This document shows, in pieces, positions 1-11,928 of a stretch of DNA of 34,741 nt; positions within the stretch are counted from its first letter, which is position 1; each line of letters begins with the position of its first letter. Below the pieces are notes generated by a model. That model was not told the origin of the DNA, did no database searches, and worked only from the letters and a program-made list of their open reading frames with translations. The position numbers and the translations under genes are program-made. The stretch comes from Mesaphorura yosii. Lineage: Eukaryota; Arthropoda; Collembola; Poduromorpha; Tullbergiidae. The stretch lies in NCBI GenBank assembly GCA_009869945.1, contig WIXG01000593.1:1-34741 (forward strand), given 5' to 3'.

Positions 1-133
1 AATTGAGAGGCAAATGTGTGGGCCGGCGGTATAACCCGCACTTTCCCCACTCCCCGCACTTCCGCCGCATGTACGACTAAAATCCGAGCTTGGCCCGACG
101 ATACATTCTTTATTGGGTCGATTCTGGTGCTAG

Positions 134-1066
134 ATTATGGACCAGGTATTCGTCTTCCTGCAAGCCGACGAGCTGGCCTCATGCACCGAAGTGTGACAGC
201 TGTGGAGCGAGCTGGTTCCCCACAACACCCGAGCTCAATGCACACGGACGCCGGTTCTATTCAGCGGCAGCAGGGACTGTCCGGCAATCAAATTGTATCT
301 GGCGTCGATCCGCAAGCACCAAAGCCTCAAGGCGGCGAGGTTTGTCTTCAAAAACGCCGACCTGGGCTCACCTAGCGTGCAGGAACTGCTGGAGGAGAAT
401 GGTGGGGAAATGGAGGAGCTGGAGCTTCGCTGCTCTATCAGTGACCTCGAGGCCACAACATACCCGGGTAATATGATGCCCTATCGATAATATCCGCCCT
501 TGGTGGCCTAGAATGCCAGAGCTGCGGTGCGCATGGCCTGGAGCCTGAGAAAATAAGGAGCGGATTCGCGCCATGGCTGGACCCGCCTCCGGATCACGAT
601 CACGGTGTCTCGACAACATGAAGAGTAAGCTACGGTTACCTTGGCCTTCGATCCCCAATTCCAATCAATCGTGATCGAGAATTCTAATTTTGCGTTTGCT
701 TGTGTAGGATTGCATCTCCACTGACAATAGCATTGGACCCAGCCACGGACGAGCCCGTACCCGTATGGACAGGTTGCCGGACGTTTTCGGGTACTCGATC
801 CTGGCTTCCATGCCAGTAATGCCATGCGAGCTGGTTTTCTTCCAGGCTTCGGCACGGAGCTGCCAAAATCCTGGTTCGGCGGTCCCTGAGTCGTGAACGC
901 TGACATCGCTGCTTCCGAACCAAGACCCCTGTTTCTGAAATTCTGTGTATCAATTTTTTACAGTGTTAGATATAGTTAAATTTATGTTACTGAGGTATTT
1001 TGGTACTGTGCTTACACTGCACAGTTACCACTCTTATTCAAATATTTGTATTTCCAGGAAAATAAA
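134..1066 (+). pseudogene. Decayed F-box/leucine-rich protein gene
   Basis: An ATG at 137 opens a frame that reads MDQVFVFLQADELASCTEV, then TGA (194-196), then QLWSELV. This follows the F-box pattern (hydrophobic helix, L..C..VC..W..L), with the stop exactly where the conserved Cys of 'VC' is expected. The same frame continues without another stop to 490 and contains a leucine-rich-like stretch (SVQELLEENG, then LELRCSISDLEA). A splice-acceptor-like TAG ends at 133. Intron-like GT-AG pairs lie at about 468-511 and 625-707, but no frame stays open across 512-624. AATAAA lies at 1061-1066. I infer an F-box gene that has lost function. A UGA-recoded or wrongly assembled gene is the less likely alternative. 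F-box proteins normally bring substrates to SCF ubiquitin ligases. Confidence 0.4.
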
Positions 1067-1273
1067 GCACTGAACTGTTTTTAGTAAATGGAATCAACAA
1101 ATTCATACATCTTCGCATTCGCGTTTACAGGTTCTTATCTTATCGAACTTATCTTTCTCGTGCACCTGGCCTGCCGTGACATATTTCACTGACAAAGCAA
1201 AAGTGGGGCACTCTTCCTGCCTTGCCTTTAACCATTCACTCACGCACAGTTTGTGAGGTTCCAATAGGCCGGC

Positions 1274-2583
1274 ATGACCCGAAGTTGGCGTGTCCCACTC
1301 TTCACCGTCGCCGCCTTTCTCGTCGTTTTCTGGTACGGGACACTGACAAATTATTACTCCACGAAACCTGAACGCGGACCACCCAGCGCCAGCGGTGCGG
1401 GTTTGGACGATGACCTGCTTTATAACATTTCACAGCGAGATTCAATCTTGTCGCAATGGCCCTGGTCAAGTCAGGCGCGAAAGAGACCGCGTCCTGCGCC
1501 GGTCCCCCGTCGGAAGGTGATCCTATTCAGCACACAACCTTATTTGGGCTCCAAACACTTCGCAAAGCTCCCGCAAGCCGAAGCGCTGTGTCCCGCTTGC
1601 ATTTTCACGGATGACCACTCGCTCTGGGATCAGGCGGATGCCGTGCTGTTCAACGGCGACTTCCTCCCGGAAAAACCCCCGGCAAGACGAGCTGGGCGGG
1701 AACAGATTTGGATTTACTATTACCGGGAAGCCGTCACATGGATGAGGAAACAGGCGATGGACAGAATGGACAATTACAAGCAGTTGTTTAATTGGACGAT
1801 GAGTTACAGACGGGATTCTGATGTCTGGATGCCGTACGCCCACGTATGGCGGGAACAAGAGGAGTTTGACGAGGAGGCGGTCCTGAAGCGGTTCGGGTTC
1901 GTGTATTTCCGCAAATTCTCAGAATTCTGAATAACGCGACTACGTTTTGCAGGAACAAAACGAAGCTCATCGCGTGGATCGTGTCCAACTGCAATTCGCA
2001 AAGTGAGCGAGGTCAACTGGTGACCAACCTTCAGGCGCACATTCCCGTAGACGTTTACGGGAAATGCGGACCGCTGAAATGCGCCAAAGACCGGGCTCAC
2101 TCTCTTGGAACGGACTGCAGGCAGGAGCTTGCCAAGTCCTACAGGTTTTACTTCGCCGCGGAAAATTCCCTGTGCCAGGACTACGTGACGGAGAAATTCT
2201 ACGACGTGCTCGAGACTGACATGGTCCCAATCGTTTACAGCGCTGTGCGAGATTACGAGGTGCTGGGAATCCCGAATGGATCCTATATAAACGTAGCTGA
2301 TTTCTCCACGGTGAAGGAACTGGCGGACCAGATCCTTTGGCTGAGTGAACACCCTGCCGAGTATGTCGCCATGCTTAAGGCGAGGGCGGGGATCAAGAAA
2401 AGTACGGCGACGGAAATATTTTGGTGCAGAATATGTGAAAAATTGTACGCCATCACGGGGCCGAATTCTACGGGTGAGAGTCACTCGTACGAAGATGTGA
2501 GAGAATGGTGGCGCGTCGGGATGGATGCCGGGCGGCCAATGTGCCCTGACCCGCCCAAAATGGCAAGGAAAACGAAATCATGA
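1274..2583 (+). CDS. Alpha-(1,3)-fucosyltransferase (glycosyltransferase family 10)
   Basis: This is a Golgi type II membrane enzyme expected to move fucose from GDP-fucose to N-acetylglucosamine on N-glycans or other glycans. A short cytosolic tail (MTRSWR) is followed by a signal-anchor helix at about residues 7-25, then a stem and the catalytic domain. The family signature FNWTMSYRRDSDVWMPY is at residues 172-188 and carries an NWT glycosylation sequon. The second signature, YFAAENSLCQDYVTEKFYD, is in exon 2. Exon 1 runs from 1274 to about 1902 and exon 2 from 1953 (acceptor TTTTGCAG) to the TGA at 2581-2583. Donors at 1891, 1897 and 1903 all keep the frame. I prefer 1903 (GTATTT), which gives about 419 residues, normal for GT10. 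AATAAA is at 2633. The family is certain, but the exact linkage specificity cannot be told. Confidence 0.93.
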
Positions 2584-2632
2584 CCTTGATCTTGACTTTC
2601 GCGCTGTGCTGCACACACACGCAAATTTTCTC

Positions 2633-2638
2633 AATAAA
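2633..2638 (+). terminator. Polyadenylation signal of the fucosyltransferase gene
   Basis: AATAAA lies 50 nt after the stop codon, which is a normal 3' UTR length for a compact gene. Confidence 0.7.
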
Positions 2639-2689
2639 TTGAGTTTTATTTCCAAATTCATTTACTTCAAACCATAATTCCACATCGCT

Positions 2690-3180
2690 AACAAAACTTA
2701 GATCCGGCTATGGAAGCCATCGCTCGACGCTTTAATGAGCAAAGAGAAACAAAAATTGCGGTAATTTTGTTGCACACAAAGTTTGTGAGTGAAAACTGCA
2801 GTAACCGTAAATATACCTCAATTCTTTCTTTCTCAAATACTCTCTTTTATTCTGATTCGTAAATTCAGTATTTACATTTAATTATTGACCACAAATTATT
2901 GTATTCGTATTCAAATGTGGTAATACAAATTATTATTGATCTTTGCATTACCTTTGTAGATAGTTGTAGATTTTCAAAGAATCACAAGCCTGGTCAAACT
3001 TACTCAATTGCAGAACGCAGGTACACAGGTAGTTTTTGATTCTTCAAAGCTCCAAGAGTTCAAATTACCTTTTCCTTATTGCTGATGAAGTTCTTAGCCT
3101 GAGTCTTAAATTACTGGTAAAAGAATGTGCTCGCCCCAAAAAGGTGTGAGGCGAAATTTTCCAATTTCCAAGATACCTTG
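2690..3180. other. Convergent intergenic spacer
   Basis: This AT-rich spacer separates the 3' ends of the fucosyltransferase (+) and the GPCR (-). On the - strand an AATAAA (TTTATT at 2846-2851) is a candidate end for the GPCR transcript. I see no open frame worth calling. Confidence 0.5.
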
Positions 3181-3182
3181 AC

Positions 3183-4901
3183 TCAATTAGCCATTGTTGT
3201 AATCTCCGAGACATTTGTTGGAGGTCCGCCTGTTCCTTTCTGTATAGGCAAGAAGAAGGCAAGGCTCATTTTAATCGTTTCCAGTTGAATTGGCAAATTA
3301 ACCAGTTCGCAAGCAAAACTCACCTTCGACAAATTGAATCGATTCGAGCTTCGTGATGTCGAATCGCTTTTGCTCATTTCAATGCGGAGAGTCGAGCAGC
3401 ACGAGCGACTCGTCAGCAGCGCCTGTCCATTGCCATGCAATTTCCATGCCAATTCAGTGATGGTAGAAAGAAGGTCGCTCTTATATGAACTTATAAACTC
3501 TGCACTCACCTTGAATCCAAGCCTGTACTTCTTATTGAAGAACGCGTACAGTATGGGATTGATGCAAGAGTTGGAGCTCCCCAACCACTGAGCCATCGGC
3601 GCAATCGTCCGGATCAGCTGATCTTCCCACTCGCTAATGGGATGGGATCCAAGTTTGAGTCGTGCGAAGAGTGCGTACAGCGGGAGCCACGACATTGCAA
3701 AGAGGATGACGACGAGAAGGAGCATTTTGATTACTTTCATTTTTGATCTGCACATATTAATTTAATTATGTGTAGGTTATTTTGCTTGACTCTCGCAATC
3801 TCAATTCACAATTCACGGCGAACCTCTGAACGAGAAGCTCTGTGGATGCATCCTTCGTCTCCTGTGGAATATGTCGGCATGACACCCTCCGCAGGATGAG
3901 TGCATAACAAATTGTGATCAGGATTAGTGGAAGGAGATAGCAAAGTATTAAATGGGCTACCACAAAGTACAGGTGACCGGCGGTCGGATTGGGCCACTCT
4001 TCAGTGCAGATCTGGGAACGAGAAGCGAAAGCGATAAGCGAATGGGAGGTGAATTCTGGTGTGGAGATCAGCTTAAGAAAATTAAGAAATACCAGAAAAT
4101 CACTCTGCTGCCCATTCAGAGCCCGGAGTTTGAAGAACATTGCCCATGGAATCGTGATCGTCATGGAGAAACTCCAAATGATGAGTATGATGAGGCGACA
4201 GTTCCTGAAGGAGATTTGGCATTTCATCGGATGGCAGATTGCGAGGTAGCGTTCAGTGGCAATTGCTATCAGTGTGTCAATGCTGGCCGATACGCTCACT
4301 CCTTGCAAGTACGGGACAATCTTGCATATCCATTCGCCAAGGATCCAGGCTGCATGTAATTAGGAAATTACAACAATTAACCGTGTAATGAACTTAAGCC
4401 TTTACTTAGTGCTAAGCTAAACTCACATGAATACAGGTTAGCTACCAACGTCGTAGGTAGGCAGAGGATAATCACGAGCAGGTCAGCGCACGCGAGGTTT
4501 GCAATGAAGAAATTCGTCGGGGTCCGCATCCTAGGCGAGCGGACCACGACTGCAACGACGAAGGAGTTTCCCACGATGCCAATGAAGAAGATGAGAGCGT
4601 ATGCGAGACATAAAAAGATGCCGAGCTCGAATGAGACGCGGAATTCGGAGACGACTTCGAGCTGGGAGAGGAGTCCGTCTTCGTTGTAGTTGTAGTCGGC
4701 TCCTCCACTGCTGCTTTCATTTGAAAGAATCTTAGTTGCGCTGCTCCTGCTGAGCATCGGCGGGATTGCCATTGCCTCCTGCGGGCGTGACCAACTCGTG
4801 TTGACATCTTTTAAGTCGTGGTGGTGGACGACGCTGTCCAGTTCAACACTGTTTGGCTCGGCCCAGTGACTGTCGAAGTGTGTGTCACTTTCCATTGCCA
4901 T
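3183..4901 (-). CDS. SIFaR: Neuropeptide GPCR, SIFamide-receptor-like
   Basis: This is a class A seven-helix receptor for an amidated neuropeptide at the neuronal plasma membrane. The six inferred exons on the - strand are 4901-4427, 4349-4093, 4011-3824, 3747-3510, 3422-3324 and 3239-3183. They keep the frame and give 437 residues. Key motifs are GNSFV in TM1 (111-115), NLACADLL in TM2, ERYLAICHP at the end of TM3, WLPLY in TM6, and NSCINPILYAFF in TM7. The segments MRTPTNFFIANLA, CKIVPYLQGVSVSAS, PMKCQIS, IPWAMFF and FARLKLG match my knowledge of insect SIFamide/NPFF-type receptors. The tail has a CC pair suited to palmitoylation. The first in-frame ATG is at 4901; non-coding 5' exons may lie upstream. 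An orexin/allatotropin-type relative is the main alternative. Confidence 0.85.
4012..4092 (-). other. In-frame 81-nt intron inside the GPCR
   Basis: On the - strand this stretch starts GTATTT and ends in a pyrimidine-rich acceptor (CGCTTCTCGTTCCCAG). It is a multiple of three with no stop, so a plain ORF reading would absorb it as 27 extra residues. Removing it joins QQSDFL to ICTEEWP, restoring the compact second extracellular loop with its conserved Cys before the E-WP motif. Confidence 0.75.
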
Positions 4902-4925
4902 CCTGTCTTTTATCCGCACCAGCAC

Positions 4926-6720
4926 GGCACACGAACGTCAAAACCTGCAACCTGCACAAGACAAGCAGAATTACGACGAAAGACGCAGATTAAATAAATT
5001 CAGGGAGCCAGGCTCCAGTTGACCCATGGCCGAGAGATTTTGTGGTCGCCTTGTTTTTAAGTGAATGATTTATTGTAATGAGGTTTTCCCACGCAGTACA
5101 TCGCAGTCGTGGTCAAGCCGTAAGCCATTCGGCTCCCGCGTGCGTTGAAGTTTTCGAATTTCTGAGTCGTAAAAGCTGAAGTCTTCGCAACTTTCTGAAC
5201 CGGACAAAATTCTTAATTCTGAGCTTTCTAAAAGTCAAGATGAGCCAAATTCCCTGAATTTTTTTCCTCGCGTATCGCATTGCGAGGACAGTAGTTGGAA
5301 TTCTTGCAAACAAAATTTCATTACTTCGCCGGAGCCATGAATTGTCTTTCAAGTGAGTGTCAGCGCGGAGAGACTTTCTTTTATGTTTCTCGCAAATCGT
5401 GAATCGTAGTGAATAAATTTATTCATTCAGAATTCATTGTACAAGATGAAATAAGATGTAATCCGAGACGCTGCCCGAAACGCAAACAAACCAAGGCTCT
5501 GGCTTGACATTGGCATGACTTATGGCAAGGAGGCTGTGGGCTCCGCCTGGCTTGAAATGACCTTCTCCCAAAATGAAAACGGCGTGGTGCTCTTTGTTGT
5601 CTTACCTTTGTTGTCTTCTTTCGTGGAACTGTGCTTCTCCTCGATCAGACTTTTGTACGCCACAAACGGAATCTTAATTTCAGCAGCAGAAGAACTGAAT
5701 CAACTTTACAGTTTGTCAAGAGCATTTTCGCTTCAGAATGGACACATCTGTGGCCCAACAATGAGGAGCAAGTGACTTTTTCGTTTTTTATGGTTTCTAT
5801 CACCGTGGGCAGGCAGTTTTTGTGCAGGATCTTCGTACAAATGTCGAGTTGGATATTCGGAAGCAAGTCACAAAAGAGCGTATGATATTTACTCACTGGA
5901 GTCAGAAGAAAATTTTCCCAGGCCAAAATCTAAAACAACTGTAAATACACGGCACTGCACTGATTACACAAAGCCATCACCAAAGTTCCAGACAAAAATG
6001 TTGTTCCCTGCCCCGTTGCAGAATCTTGACTGGGAAAGCTTTTCGAATTACTGCCACTTAAAAGGCAGCAGCGGAGCGTCGGCAGCAGTAAGGAGAGAGA
6101 AGCTGCGTGTAAGTTATCGTACATCAACAAGACAGTGAAAGTCTTCAACTCAGAGCCCAGCAGCCCGGTTCAGGCTCGGTAAATGCTTTCTCTCTTAGGT
6201 CTGATGCTGAGATTTACCAGAATCAGAAAGACTATAAATTCAAGACGCACGCGGCGCGGGGTGAACTGAGACCGGGAGAGCCTGGCGGCATCTTGAACGT
6301 GGCAGGCGTTTCAATGCTACCGGAAGCTCAAAATCAAATTTCTGCATTCTGGGAACGCTGGGAAGCAGAAAAGCAGAAGACGCATGAAAACGATGTGAAA
6401 TGTGGAATTCTGTCATGTTCTCAGCCGTGAATTCCGAATCTTGACGGAGGAAGGCTCAGCCTGTCATATTCAGAGTCATGTCCGACTCGTTGACGTTGAC
6501 AGCCTACTTCCGCTTGCAATATGAACTTCTTAGAAATCGAACGCGAGTGGTGCCGGTGCAGCGTAGTGCGAATTGTGAATGTAAAGAGATCCAGTTTCCA
6601 GCCTCCATTCGAGTCCTACGCTGCAATATCTCAAAAGTACACAAGGCGAAGTGTCATAATCATCGTCACGCATAAATGCCCTCTAAATCCGTCGTTTCGC
6701 CATGCCCGTGCCGTCATGCC
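4926..6720. other. Gene-free stretch upstream of the GPCR
   Basis: This should hold the promoter and any leader exons of the - strand GPCR, which I cannot place. The open frames are short, low in similarity to anything I know, and probably chance. A perfect 16-bp palindrome, TGAATAAATTTATTCA, is at 5410-5425. Confidence 0.4.
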
Positions 6721-6723
6721 AAA

Positions 6724-6755
6724 TTCCGTGTTCCGTACCCGTCGTGAACACGGAA
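6724..6755. repeat. Perfect 10-bp inverted repeat (hairpin)
   Basis: TTCCGTGTTC is followed by a 12-nt loop and then GAACACGGAA, a fully complementary 10-bp stem. No gene surrounds it. Confidence 0.7.
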
Positions 6756-6819
6756 ATTGATTTACACCAATTTCAAGATTAGAATTGGGGCGTCTTTGAA
6801 CGAAGATAACAGGAAATCA

Positions 6820-7040
6820 CTATGGCACTTGTTGGCAGTTGGCACTCACCCTGGGCTTGGGATTGGATTTGAATAGGCCTGTCAAATAAAATCACAATAA
6901 ATAAACACACCAACTGCGAACTTACGAATTCAGAATAGAGAAAAGAGAAGGAAATGAAATTATACGGAGATTAGAATCTACGGTCTCCAGCAATGGCAAG
7001 GCAACAGGAACTGGAAATGGTTCACGCACAAAGTTCAGGG
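6820..7040 (+). repeat. Diverged dispersed repeat, copy A
   Basis: This copy shares an ordered set of blocks with 9725-9930: CCTGGGCTTGGGA, then TGTCAAATAAAAT..CA.AATAAAT (C for T in copy B), then GAGATTA.AATCT, then CTGGAA. The order and rough spacing are kept and both copies have the same orientation. It is an old non-coding repeat family, class unknown, with no terminal repeats recognised. Confidence 0.55.
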
Positions 7041-9720
7041 TTCTCGTTCACAAATTGCGTAAGGCGTGAGGCAAGAATCCAAAAATGCCATGAATAAATC
7101 AATTCTACGTATCCACTTATTATCTACGGCTGAATTTGAATAAAGAATCTTGAGAATCATGAATGTGAATGTGAATGTGAAATTTCGAAGATTAACTGAA
7201 GATCACTGGCATGGCTGTGGATGACTTTTTATATTTGAAGTATGCCAAATGCGAAACGTGCATGCTAAAATTAACTATACGAGCCTTTGAAGAGTACGCA
7301 ATGACTGCAAGTAGTATTCGCATTAAATCTGAATTTCATGCGAAATGGGAGCGTACAAGCAATTGCTGATGGCAATTTCTTTGCACAGTAATGATCCACT
7401 GATAAGAAACAGCATACAGAATTTACAGAAGGAACGCCATTATTTACAAGATACGCAAAAACAAAGAGTCTGTTGTTTAGAGGGTACCGTATTTTTTGCA
7501 CGCACTGTGCACTACTCATGGTTTGAGTAGATTTGAAGTGTCAAGCTCTTTTTCGCTCCATTTATCTTGTCGGTTGAGTGCACAAGTGACAAATACCTCG
7601 ATGCATTGTCATTTAATGCCCCGCAGTGGGGAGTCGCGCTGTTCATTAAATCCTTAAGCTCTGAACTCCGTCACTCAGAGCAGGGCAGATGCCTTTTCTT
7701 TTCTAACGCTGGCTACAGCGAAGAAAAGTTTAATGAGCTTTCTTCGAAGGTTTTCACTCTTACAATTTCTGAAATTTACATATTTTTATTGGCTCAATTT
7801 CTCAACTCATAGTCTCTACGTGCCTGATCAAGATGCGATGGAGATCCTGAATCTGATTGGGTTTGAATTGACTCCAGTCTCCAGCTTGTTGCAGGCAAAA
7901 TAAAATGAAGACCCAGAAGGAAAAGTGGGTCCAGCATTTTAATTCGGTGACTCCAAAAGTGGTTAAACTGGAATCTGAATCGGGCTTGCATGAGTCCAGT
8001 TATCAGTTATCCAGTTCACGTGTATGTGTAATCTGTGTCTTGCTCGGCTAACCTCTTAAGAACTTATTTTGGCTTGGACTCGAGTAAATGTAATAGTATG
8101 TGAGTATGTTATTTTGCTGACTGCCTTGTCTCGAGCAGGGCAAGAACTGGAATAATTTACTTTATGAAGAAAGACGATTATCGTCATGATGGAAGGTAAC
8201 GTTAAGACTGAGAGTGAGTCAAAAAAACACAGGCACAGGCTCAATCCGCCTTCTTAGACGGATGCTTCGGCTCACGGTTCGTATTGCATTCGGAGAATTC
8301 AGAGTTGTTGGCACAAATTCCACCCTCGACTCGATTTCGACGTGCAGCCTGGCGTGGCCTATTTCTCATCAATCGAGGAATAAACGTACCGCCACTCTTC
8401 TTTGCCTCTGTCAGAATCTTCACTCCAAAATAGGCCGCAACTTGAGCCGAGCCATCTGCTGCTTCCAAATTGCCTTCAAGTTTAATACTCGACACTCAAC
8501 AAGGAACACGTTGCGTGCGTGTTTACTGTTTACTTTGGCCATATTTCTGAGATGAAAGTCTTTGGCCTCGAAAGCTAGCTAGGCAACCTTGTCACAAACG
8601 AAAAATGCAAATTTTCAATGTCGCGCATGTCAGCACTTCAGCTAGTGACCTAGATTAATAAACCTGGAAGACTTCACACTCAGATTTTGTGCTTGTCGTT
8701 AACCTTCAGTGTAGAATGCTAAAGCACAACATGCGAATGCGAAACACTAAACAGAGACAGCGAAACGAGAGCAAAAATGTACGATTTGCATACAAAAACT
8801 GTGTTAATTACTTGAATGTTACCGAGCTCGCAGTAGCATCATTTTCTACGTGCGTGTGTTTGTGCTTTTCAAGGTTTTGAAACTATTTGCCAGAATAAGT
8901 TACACACACTTACCAAAGAGCGACGACGAAAAATTCGCTAGAAAACTTTCTGTGTGACAGCGTCCGACAACATTTTGGATGAGAATTTGAGTGTCTGTCT
9001 GAATTCTCCGAATCTGCATACGAGGCGGGATGGGGACGAGCCTCGGAAACTCGAAAAAAAAGTTGTCCCCCGTCTCGTAGTCTCGCATTTTTCAGTGTCC
9101 TCCGCCTCCTCAGCACTCAAGTTGTCTGCAAATTCTGTTGCTTTGTCGTTGCTACTACTTTCGCTTGTGTGGCAGCAACAAAAGTTTATGACAAGATGAA
9201 TCGTATTTCACTCCTCTGCCTTGGAGAAATGACCTTAGTCTATGCATAAAGCATAAAATCCTTCGAAATACGACTACTCGGCTGCGTTAGCATTAAATAC
9301 TGATCCCACTGATTTTATTGTGGCTGAAACTCCACAGTGCACAACTTTCGTACAGCTCGGATTTTTTCTTTACGCTCTCCTCCCACTACAAGTTCGTTCA
9401 TAAATTCTTAAATCCTGGTATTTCACTACTACGCTTTGCTTTTTTGCAATTCGTGTTTCTATCTTGCATGCTGCCGACGTTAAAAAATGTGATCTGAATG
9501 ATCCACAGTGATTGAATTGCGGAGCGCAGCAGCGAATTGAATAAATTGTTTTAAGTTTATGGTTTCTTACTTTTGCTGCTAAATTCTGAGTTCGACGCTC
9601 GTTTCTCAATCGCCACGCGCAGATATTCCTAGGCCAAGGCCTAATAGAGAAGAGTCTTGAGCTTAAATATGTGTGCCATCGAATTTTTCCATGCGCCTTA
9701 CTTCAATTTTGGGTTCACAC
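7041..9720. other. Gene-poor stretch between the repeat copies
   Basis: No recognisable gene is present. A short GAATGT/GAATGTG microsatellite lies at about 7158-7180. The motif CTGAATTCTCCGAAT occurs on the - strand at about 8285-8300 and on the + strand at about 8999-9013, with weak similarity around it (GCATACGA/GCAATACGA), suggesting an eroded inverted pair. A - strand open frame at 8241-8495 has protein-like composition but matches no family I recognise. Confidence 0.4.
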
Positions 9721-9724
9721 CCCG

Positions 9725-9930
9725 TGAAGCCTGGGCTTGGGAACTTTTTGGGTCACTGGCACTGGAATTTGTTGGCACTTACAAGCGTACGCATTTATTT
9801 GGAATAAACCCGTCAAATAAAATGACCATAAATTACGGGAAATGTGAAAGCAAGTGAAATGGCGGGTTCCGAGATTAAAATCTGCGTTTGTGCGTTTCCT
9901 ATTCTGGAACCATTCGCATCCGCTTCGCTG
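9725..9930 (+). repeat. Diverged dispersed repeat, copy B
   Basis: This is the partner of the copy at 6820-7040, in the same orientation, with the best blocks at 9731-9742 (CTGGGCTTGGGA), 9811-9833 and 9871-9882. Insertions and substitutions throughout show it is old. Confidence 0.55.
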
Positions 9931-11760
9931 CGAACATCGCCTGGAACAATTTGTTAATTTAGCAGCGAAACAGTTGCTTTTAGTTAACCATCACTGCCTC
10001 TTCCATAGTTTTAGAGATATGAAAACCTACACACTTGGATTTGAGTCTGGCCATGCATTCTTCGCGGTAGAAATTATTCATCTGCTTTCAATGCAAAAAA
10101 AGTGAGTAGTTATAATTCAACTCCCGTTGCATTCGAGTATGTGGAATTCGAATGCATTCGAGTTCAAGAAGTGGGGCAGTACGTCAGTTGAGTAATCCAG
10201 CTAATCCAGAAACTAGAAACTAAAAGTTACTGTCGTCCGAATGAATCTCGGGACTCCAGCACCATCAACTCCAGCCTTTGCTTCTCTTTGTCTTGCCTGA
10301 CTGAAGTGCAACGGAGGATAAACATCGTGTGAGTCTAAATGTAATCTCATTTCGTGCTCGAATAATCACTTAAGAAGTCATTATGGTTTAATGTAACAAC
10401 TTCAGCTCGAGTGCATGGTTATTGCTTTCACTTTAATTTACTTTGCTCGGGAACAAGTAAAAAGGTTATAATAATGACAGAAGATTTTGCCGGGGGGCTA
10501 CGCCTACTCAATTCCGAATCTGCGCTGGTGCTGGTGCTCTTTGAGAATGAATCTCCACTCGTAATTCGCGTTCGCATTCTCTGTTCATTCAACCCTGCAA
10601 AAAAACAATAGGCAATTCGGCAATTGTCTGCTCAGATTAATGTTAAGTACTCAACTGCCAACTACTGCCTTCTGGACTATTTCGACTGTATTCCGAATCC
10701 TTAAACTGAAGAATTCTGACAATTTCAGATGCAACCATGCAAGAGTGAGCGCCATTTGTCATGTGAAGTTGATTTACTTGACCCAATTCGAAAGAATCGA
10801 CTCGAATAAGGCGAAAATGGGTTCAAGTTGAAAATTGAGCTGAGTTGCCTCTGCCTGTTTGTCTGGAATAATTTCCATTCCATCACCATCGGAAAATTCT
10901 TCAGCCAACGTCCAATCAGGCAGGCTGGCTGATCGAGAAACTTTATTCATTTGAACTTATTCAATTTACTACACTGCTCGTACGCACGCAAGTGGAAAGT
11001 GTCTCGAGTCTCGCCTCTCTCGCTTGGCGCTCGTTTAACCCAATTCGTTCGGAGAGAGTGACATAATTTGACAAACAGGAGCGACAGCGTGGTGACAGAA
11101 TGAAGATTGCATCTTGCACGTAGTGTAGACCAGAATTGGAACTATAACTCGAATCTGGGTTGACTTGACGCGTGAGTGTGAGCGTGATTGTCAGCAGCAT
11201 TTGGCATTTATCCTTTCGGCTCCTTGACTTGACTCGTGACTGTGACACATTCTGGATTCTTCCAATACGTTCACTCCATAAAAATGTTAACCCCTTTTCA
11301 TGGGTGTCCTTGGCACAAACTGCGCAAAAGTACAAGGCACAGGCCATCAGTTGTCAGTCTTGTCGTCGTCTCGCTGTATCCAAAATCTTGCCATCTTGCT
11401 ATCTTGCAACTTGCAGGAAATTCGTAGAATATGCAAATTACACAGGCAAACGCAAACACCACGAAATTTGTTGGTTTCCGTTCCGGATTGTTAGCCAAGC
11501 CATTCGGGACGTTCCCAGCACAAGGACGCAGAAACCTCTAAAAACATTGTGGCGCAATTTATTTTCACCGGTCCCATTGAGAGTCACATAACACGAGTCA
11601 TTGCCTTGCCTTCTTTTTTGTAACCTACATGAATAAATTCCTTGTTATTATCCTGCCATTCAGCTATTGTGAGTATTGTCAACAATGTCTGTGTCTGAGA
11701 ATGCGAGTCATGTGAGCCTTGTTCAAGTTTCTGCTCCGTCCCGTCTCGCCGTCTTCCGGA
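9931..11760. other. Gene-poor stretch
   Basis: No gene is recognised. The 11-mer TGCATTCGAGT occurs twice in direct orientation within 10128-10163. The remaining open frames are short and have no familiar motifs. Confidence 0.4.
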
Positions 11761-11761
11761 A

Positions 11762-11768
11762 GTATAAA
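11762..11768 (+). promoter_or_regulatory. TATA-box-like element
   Basis: AGTATAAAACC follows GC-richer sequence and is followed about 30 nt later by AGCTCAGCAA, which could hold an initiator. It looks like a core promoter, but no convincing gene follows: the next ORF of any size is the small one at 11929. Confidence 0.35.
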
Positions 11769-11928
11769 ACCTTGAAGAGCAACCAGCTCAGCAAAAGCAG
11801 AATAGGGAGAATAACGAATAGCGAATTTGGAATGAATCCAAGTTAAATTAGCGTAAAAATGTGTAATGGTGGATTATTAGTAGCTCGTTGCCAGTTGCCA
11901 GTTGTCATAATTAAGCATAATTTCTCAA

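Noticed and set aside
508..953. - strand open frames near the left end
   Set aside because: Low-complexity Arg/Ser/Trp-rich translations without motifs. The polyadenylation signal and splice-like sites fit the + strand.
1804..2484. 226-codon - strand open frame across the fucosyltransferase
   Set aside because: It is antisense to the catalytic domain and reads through the intron. The + strand motifs decide the case.
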